In this document: positions 60,314 through 64,000 of the stretch, one piece after another
Position numbering within the stretch: position 1 is the stretch's first letter
How the letters are laid out: every line of letters begins with the position of its first letter
Origin: Phytoactinopolyspora alkaliphila
Lineage (GTDB): Bacteria; Actinomycetota; Actinomycetes; Jiangellales; Jiangellaceae
Length of the DNA stretch: 64,000 nucleotides
Direction of reading: 5' to 3'
Assembly: GCF_010550695.1 (NCBI RefSeq)
Contig: NZ_JAAGOB010000002.1
Location: forward strand, 552,200-616,199
Translations under genes and position numbers: made by a program
Notes under the pieces: model-generated
Databases searched by the model: none
What the model was told of the DNA's origin: nothing
The model's input: only the letters and a program-made list of their open reading frames with translations

Positions 60314-60994
60314 CTACATCTCCAGCTTGTACCCCAGGCCGCGGACCGTGAGCAGGTAGGTCGGCGTCGTCGGGTCCGGTTCGATCTTGGCTCGAAGACG
60401 CTTCACGTGGACGTCCAGGGTCTTGGTGTCGCCGACGTAGTCCGCGCCCCAGATCCGGTCGATCAGCTGGGCCCGGGTGAGGACCCGCCCGGCGTTGCGC
60501 AGGAGCAGCTCGAGCAGCTCGAACTCCTTCAGCGGCAGCCGTACCGACTCGCCGTCAACGGAGACGACGTGCCTCTCGACGTCCATGCGCACCGGCCCTG
60601 CCTCCAGAATCGCGGAACTGACCTCCGCCGCCTCCGTGCCGCGCCGCAACACCGCACGGATTCGCGCCACGAGCTCACGGGACGAGAACGGCTTCGTGAC
60701 GTAGTCGTCGGCGCCCAGTTCCAGGCCCACCACCTTGTCCACCTCGGAGTCCTTGGCGGTGAGCATGATGACCGGCACGTTGGATCGCTGCCGCAGCTGC
60801 CGGCACACCTCGGTGCCCGGCAGTCCGGGAAGCATCAGGTCGAGCAGGACGAGGTCGGCTCCGGCACGGTCGAACTCGTCGAGTGCGTGGTCGCCGGTGG
60901 CCGCGACGGCCACCTCGAAGCCCTCCTTCTTCAACATGTACGACAGTGCGTCGCTGAAGGACTCCTCGTCCTCGACGACGAGCACACGAGTCAC
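60314..60994 (-). CDS. regX3: Response regulator RegX3/PhoP-type
   Basis: A 226-residue OmpR-class response regulator. The receiver domain has VVEDEESFSDAL (~6-17), the phosphorylated Asp in LVLLDLMLPGLPG (~52) and the conserved Lys in TAKDSEVDK (~85). The C-terminal winged helix (~130-226: LPLKEFELLELLLRNAGRVL) binds DNA. Its GTG overlaps the senX3 stop. In mycobacteria and streptomycetes this system controls phosphate-starvation genes, and a PHO-box-like repeat lies upstream of phoU. Confidence 0.95.
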   Translation of the reverse strand: MTRVLVVEDEESFSDALSYMLKKEGFEVAVAATGDHALDEFDRAGADLVLLDLMLPGLPGTEVCRQLRQRSNVPVIMLTAKDSEVDKVVGLELGADDYVTKPFSSRELVARIRAVLRRGTEAAEVSSAILEAGPVRMDVERHVVSVDGESVRLPLKEFELLELLLRNAGRVLTRAQLIDRIWGADYVGDTKTLDVHVKRLRAKIEPDPTTPTYLLTVRGLGYKLEM

Positions 60995-62166
60995 GGTGCC
61001 TCCTTAGCAACCTGCGAAACGCCCCTGGCCTGTTGCCCGGGGCGGTAGGGAAGAAGCGGCAGTCTGAGGGTGAAGGTCGATCCAGCACCCTGCACGCTCC
61101 ACACGCTCACCTCGCCGCCGTGGCTGGCGGCGATGTGCTTGACGATGGACAGGCCCAACCCGGTCCCGCCGGTCTCCCGCGACCGGGCCGGATCCACGCG
61201 GTAGAACCGCTCGAAGATCCGGTCCAGGTCGGTCTCGGCGATGCCGTGTCCCTGGTCGGTCACGCTGATCTCCACGAGGTCCTCGCGCCGGCGGACTCCC
61301 ACGGCCACGCGCCTGCCCTCCGGGCTGTAGCTCACGGCGTTCTCGATCAAGTTGCCGATAGCGACGACGAGTTGCTTCTCGTTGCCGAGGACCTGCAACC
61401 CCTCGGTACCGCCGGCGGTCAACCGGATGTTCCGGTCCTCGGCGTCGACCCGGCTGCGGTCGATGGCGGCCACCACGACGTCGTCGATCTCGACCGGTTC
61501 CGGGGAGTCGACCGGGTCGTCGTACTGGAGCCTCGACAGGTCGATGATCTCCTGCACCAGCCGGCTCAGGCGCTGACCTTCCTGCTGCATCCGCTCGGCG
61601 AACCGGCGGACCGCATCGGGCTCGTCGCTGGCGTCCTGTACCGCTTCAGCCAGCAGCATCATCGCACCGACCGGCGTCTTGAGCTCGTGCGAGACGTTGG
61701 CGACGAAGTCACGCCTGATCTCGTCGACGCGGATCTCGTGGGTGCGGTCCTCGACGAGCGCGAGCACCAGCCGGTCACCGAGCGGAGCCACCCGGGCGAG
61801 AACGTGCAGGGTCTGGGTGCTGTCGCGGGACCGGGGCACCTGAAGCTGGATCTCCCTGATCTGACCGTCCCGGTGAACCTTCTCCGCCAGGGCAAGCAGC
61901 TCCGGGACCGTGATCCGGTCCTGTCGGACCAGGCCGAACGCGTACGCGGATGGGCTCGCCTTGACCACGTTGGTGCTCTCGTCGAGGACGATGGCACTGG
62001 ACCGGAGCACCGCGACGACCTCGTCCGCGCCCTCAGGTATCGGTGAGGTGCGCGGTGGGGTGGTCGGTTCGGATGCGCGCCGGCCGGATCGGAGCCTCCA
62101 GCCGGCCGCGAGGCCGACGGCCAAGCCGACGACGGCAGCCAGCACTCCGGCGGTGATGGCGTCCAC
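60991..62166 (-). CDS. senX3: Sensor histidine kinase SenX3/PhoR-type
   Basis: A 391-residue membrane sensor kinase. One N-terminal membrane helix (~4-23) precedes a PAS-like region (~50-150), the HisKA box FVANVSHELKTPVGAMMLLA (~152-171, His at ~158), and HATPase motifs: N box LVVAIGNLIENAVSYSPEG (~265), G1 DQGHGIAETDL and G2 TGGTGLGLSIVKHIA (~335-350). It phosphorylates RegX3, encoded 3' of it and overlapping by four bases. It is divergent from phoU. Confidence 0.95.
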   Translation of the reverse strand: MDAITAGVLAAVVGLAVGLAAGWRLRSGRRASEPTTPPRTSPIPEGADEVVAVLRSSAIVLDESTNVVKASPSAYAFGLVRQDRITVPELLALAEKVHRDGQIREIQLQVPRSRDSTQTLHVLARVAPLGDRLVLALVEDRTHEIRVDEIRRDFVANVSHELKTPVGAMMLLAEAVQDASDEPDAVRRFAERMQQEGQRLSRLVQEIIDLSRLQYDDPVDSPEPVEIDDVVVAAIDRSRVDAEDRNIRLTAGGTEGLQVLGNEKQLVVAIGNLIENAVSYSPEGRRVAVGVRRREDLVEISVTDQGHGIAETDLDRIFERFYRVDPARSRETGGTGLGLSIVKHIAASHGGEVSVWSVQGAGSTFTLRLPLLPYRPGQQARGVSQVAKEAP

Positions 62167-62240
62167 ACTTATCGATAGTAGAGGGCGTCACGGGCGCTGA
62201 CCGCACGAAATGGCCAATGAGCCAGGGGTTCGCGGCGATG

Positions 62241-62273
62241 TTCACCCGCATTTCCCGACCGGTTCACCTTGCC
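62241..62273. promoter_or_regulatory. PHO-box-like direct repeats between senX3 and phoU
   Basis: Three consecutive 11-base units are visible: GTTCACCCGCA, TTTCCCGACCG and GTTCACCTTGC. The first and third have a perfect GTTCACC and the middle is weaker. Eleven-base GTTCACC-type direct repeats are the recognised binding sites of actinobacterial PhoP/RegX3. The location between senX3-regX3 and phoU matches known autoregulation. Confidence 0.65.
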
Positions 62274-62354
62274 ACCCATGACGCCCCGGCCGCGACCCCT
62301 AGTCTGGACATCTGGGAAGCTCGGCACACACTCTGACGACAGGACGATGGCCCC

Positions 62355-62996
62355 ATGCGTGACGCCTACCACGAACAACTCGACGCCGTGAACGGCCGGC
62401 TGGTCGGCATGACCCGCAAGGCCGGCGAACAGATCCAGCTGGCCACCCGGGCCCTCCTCGGAGCCGAGCTGGACGCGGCGGAGAAGACCGTCGCGGGTGA
62501 TGCCGTCATCAACCGGGACCGGCACGAGGTCGATGAGCAGGTCATCGAGGTCATGGCGACACAAGGCCCCGTAGCCAGAGATCTCCGCGTCGTGACCGCA
62601 GCCCTGCGGATCACCGCTGATATCGAGCGGATGGGCGACCTCGCGGTACACGTCGCCAAGATCGCCCGGATGCGCTACCCGGACCACGCCGTCCCCGAAG
62701 AGCTGCGCAGTACGTTCGCCTCCATGGGGACCACCGCGGTGGAGATGGCGGACAAGGCCGGCCAGGTCATCAGCACCCGTGACGTCCAAACGGCCGCACA
62801 GCTGGCACACGACGACAACGAGATGGACCACCTGCACCGTTCACTGTTCCTGGTGCTGCTCGACGACGACTGGGACCGCGGTGTCGAGGCCGCCGTCGAC
62901 ATCGCGCTTCTGGGCCGCTACTACGAGCGTTTCGCCGACCACGCCGTGGAGATCGCCGGGCACGTGCGCTACCTGGTGACCGGCGAACTCCAATAG
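62355..62996 (+). CDS. phoU: Phosphate-signalling regulator PhoU
   Basis: A 213-residue all-helical protein with two PhoU repeats. The metal-binding signatures are ALRITADIERMGDLAVHVAK (~93-112, ExxxD near 101) and ALLGRYYERFADHAVEIAGH (~184-203). PhoU damps SenX3/PhoR signalling when phosphate is plentiful. It is divergent from senX3 and downstream of the PHO-box repeats. Its TAG stop lies inside the first unit of the intergenic repeat at 62994. Confidence 0.95.
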   Translation: MRDAYHEQLDAVNGRLVGMTRKAGEQIQLATRALLGAELDAAEKTVAGDAVINRDRHEVDEQVIEVMATQGPVARDLRVVTAALRITADIERMGDLAVHVAKIARMRYPDHAVPEELRSTFASMGTTAVEMADKAGQVISTRDVQTAAQLAHDDNEMDHLHRSLFLVLLDDDWDRGVEAAVDIALLGRYYERFADHAVEIAGHVRYLVTGELQ

Positions 62997-63099
62997 CGAC
63001 CACAGCCCCTGGTAGCGACCACAACCCCTGGCATGGGTTGTGGTCGCTGAAACCGGACATTTCGGGCGCGCCAGCGACCCTAACCCATGCCAGGGGTTG
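62994..63099. repeat. Intergenic palindromic element, family 2, copy 2, with tandem 19-base repeat
   Basis: CAACCCCTGGCATGGGTT (63022-63039) and AACCCATGCCAGGGGTTG (63082-63099) are perfect 18-base arms. The core shares GTGGTCGCTG, GGACATTTCGGGCGC and CTAACCC with the element at 41691-41758. Before it, TAGCGACCACA(G/A)CCCCTGG is repeated in tandem (62994-63012 and 63013-63031). It lies between the convergent phoU and gpmA genes. Confidence 0.8.
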
Positions 63100-63107
63100 C
63101 GTACGGG

Positions 63108-63854
63108 TCAGCGACCCTGGTTCTTGACCGCTTCGATCGCCGCGGCCGCGGCGTCCGGGTCGAGGTACTCGCCGCCGGCCTGGACCGGGCGCATCGACTC
63201 GTCGAGCTCGTACACCAGCGGAACGCCGGTGGGAATGTTCAGTCCCGCGATCGCCTCGTCGGAGATCCCGTCGAGATGCTTCACCAGGGCCCGCAGCGAG
63301 TTCCCGTGGGCGACGACGGCCACCGTCTTGCCACGACGCAGGTCCGGGACGATCGCGTCGTACCAATACGGCAGGAAACGGTTGAGCACGTCCTTGAGGC
63401 ACTCCGTCCGCGGCAGCAGTTCCGGCGGCAGATCCGCATAGCGGGCATCGCCGAACTGGGAGAACTCGTTCTGGTCGTCGATCTCCGGCGGCGGCGTGTC
63501 GTAGGAGCGCCGCCACAGCATGAACTGCTCTTCGCCGAACTCGTCGAGCGTCTGCTTCTTGTCCTTGCCCTGCAGCGCGCCGTAGTGGCGCTCGTTCAGG
63601 CGCCACGACCGGGTGACCGGGATCCAATGCCGGTTCGCAACGTCGAGCGTGATGTTGGCGGTGCGGATGGCACGGCGCAGCACACTCGTGTGCAGGACGT
63701 CGGGAAGCACGTCCCGGGCGGTCAGCAGATCGCCGCCGCGGCGGGCCTCAGCTTCACCAGCGGCGGTGAGGTCGACATCGACCCAGCCGGTGAACAGGTT
63801 CTTCGCGTTCCATTCGCTCTCGCCATGACGGAGCAGCACCAAGCGGTAGGTCAT
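63108..63854 (-). CDS. gpmA: 2,3-bisphosphoglycerate-dependent phosphoglycerate mutase
   Basis: A 248-residue histidine phosphatase-fold enzyme that interconverts 3- and 2-phosphoglycerate in glycolysis. The phosphorylated His is in [10 protein letters not shown] (~7-16). Further active-site segments are [15 protein letters not shown] (~85-99) and [15 protein letters not shown] (~181-195). Length and motifs are standard. Location beside phoU-senX3-regX3 is conserved in actinobacteria. Confidence 0.96.
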   Translation of the reverse strand: MTYRLVLLRHGESEWNAKNLFTGWVDVDLTAAGEAEARRGGDLLTARDVLPDVLHTSVLRRAIRTANITLDVANRHWIPVTRSWRLNERHYGALQGKDKKQTLDEFGEEQFMLWRRSYDTPPPEIDDQNEFSQFGDARYADLPPELLPRTECLKDVLNRFLPYWYDAIVPDLRRGKTVAVVAHGNSLRALVKHLDGISDEAIAGLNIPTGVPLVYELDESMRPVQAGGEYLDPDAAAAAIEAVKNQGR

Positions 63855-63895
63855 GGGCTCGAGCGTACCGAGCGCATCATGTCTCCCTTCGCTGT

Positions 63896-64000
<105 letters not shown>

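Overview
The window is about 64 kb of high-GC DNA from an actinomycete. The best evidence is the block at 43-49 kb: rlmB, cysS, ispF, ispD and carD on one strand and an LpqE-like lipoprotein diverging from carD. This is the same order as Mycobacterium tuberculosis Rv3579c-Rv3584. A senX3-regX3 / phoU / gpmA group follows at 60-64 kb. I cannot fix the genus from sequence alone. The last ~100 bases are a poly-G/poly-C run that looks like a sequencing or assembly artefact at a contig end.

Bases 1 to about 22,000 look like a defence island. In order they hold: the 5' part of mcrC and a complete mcrB; a divergent PD-(D/E)XK-type nuclease candidate; a complete type I restriction-modification set (hsdM-hsdS-hsdR); an upstream gene joining a helix-turn-helix, a degenerate N6-adenine methyltransferase-like core and a specificity-subunit-like tail; a coiled-coil gene that appears split by a -1 frameshift; a lower-GC gene for an AAA ATPase fused to a TOPRIM/DUF4435-like nuclease domain; a Fic protein with its own DNA-binding tail; and eroded remains of an AddB-like nuclease gene and of an AbiE-type regulator/nucleotidyltransferase pair.

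Bases 22,000 to 42,000 carry mixed accessory metabolism and regulation: a DHFR-fold reductase, two DinB proteins, a membrane protein, an ArsR regulator divergent from two tiny ORFs (one a 17-residue peptide with five cysteines), a GNAT acetyltransferase, an aminoglycoside phosphotransferase-like enzyme, a secreted M23 peptidase, an aldo/keto reductase, RtcB, an SDR/TetR pair, an XRE regulator, an MFS transporter, a CBS protein, a sugar-ABC ATPase and a DUF4032 kinase-fold protein. Two families of intergenic inverted-repeat elements occur here (23.4 and 38.1 kb; 41.7 and 63.0 kb).

Bases 42,000 to 49,000 are core: an acyl-CoA dehydrogenase, 23S rRNA methylation, cysteinyl-tRNA synthesis, the MEP isoprenoid pathway, a PAP2 phosphatase and CarD. 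Bases 49,000 to 60,300 are a sugar-acid catabolic region: a LacI regulator with a canonical operator, uxaC, a uxuB-like dehydrogenase, a Gfo/Idh/MocA oxidoreductase, a divergent pair of citrate synthase homologues (one with a DNA-binding domain), two DHDPS/NAL-family aldolases around a GntR regulator, and a wrecked sulfatase gene. Bases 60,300 to 63,900 hold the phosphate-control genes regX3, senX3 and phoU, with a PHO-box-like direct repeat between senX3 and phoU, and gpmA. No tRNA, rRNA or CRISPR array was recognised.
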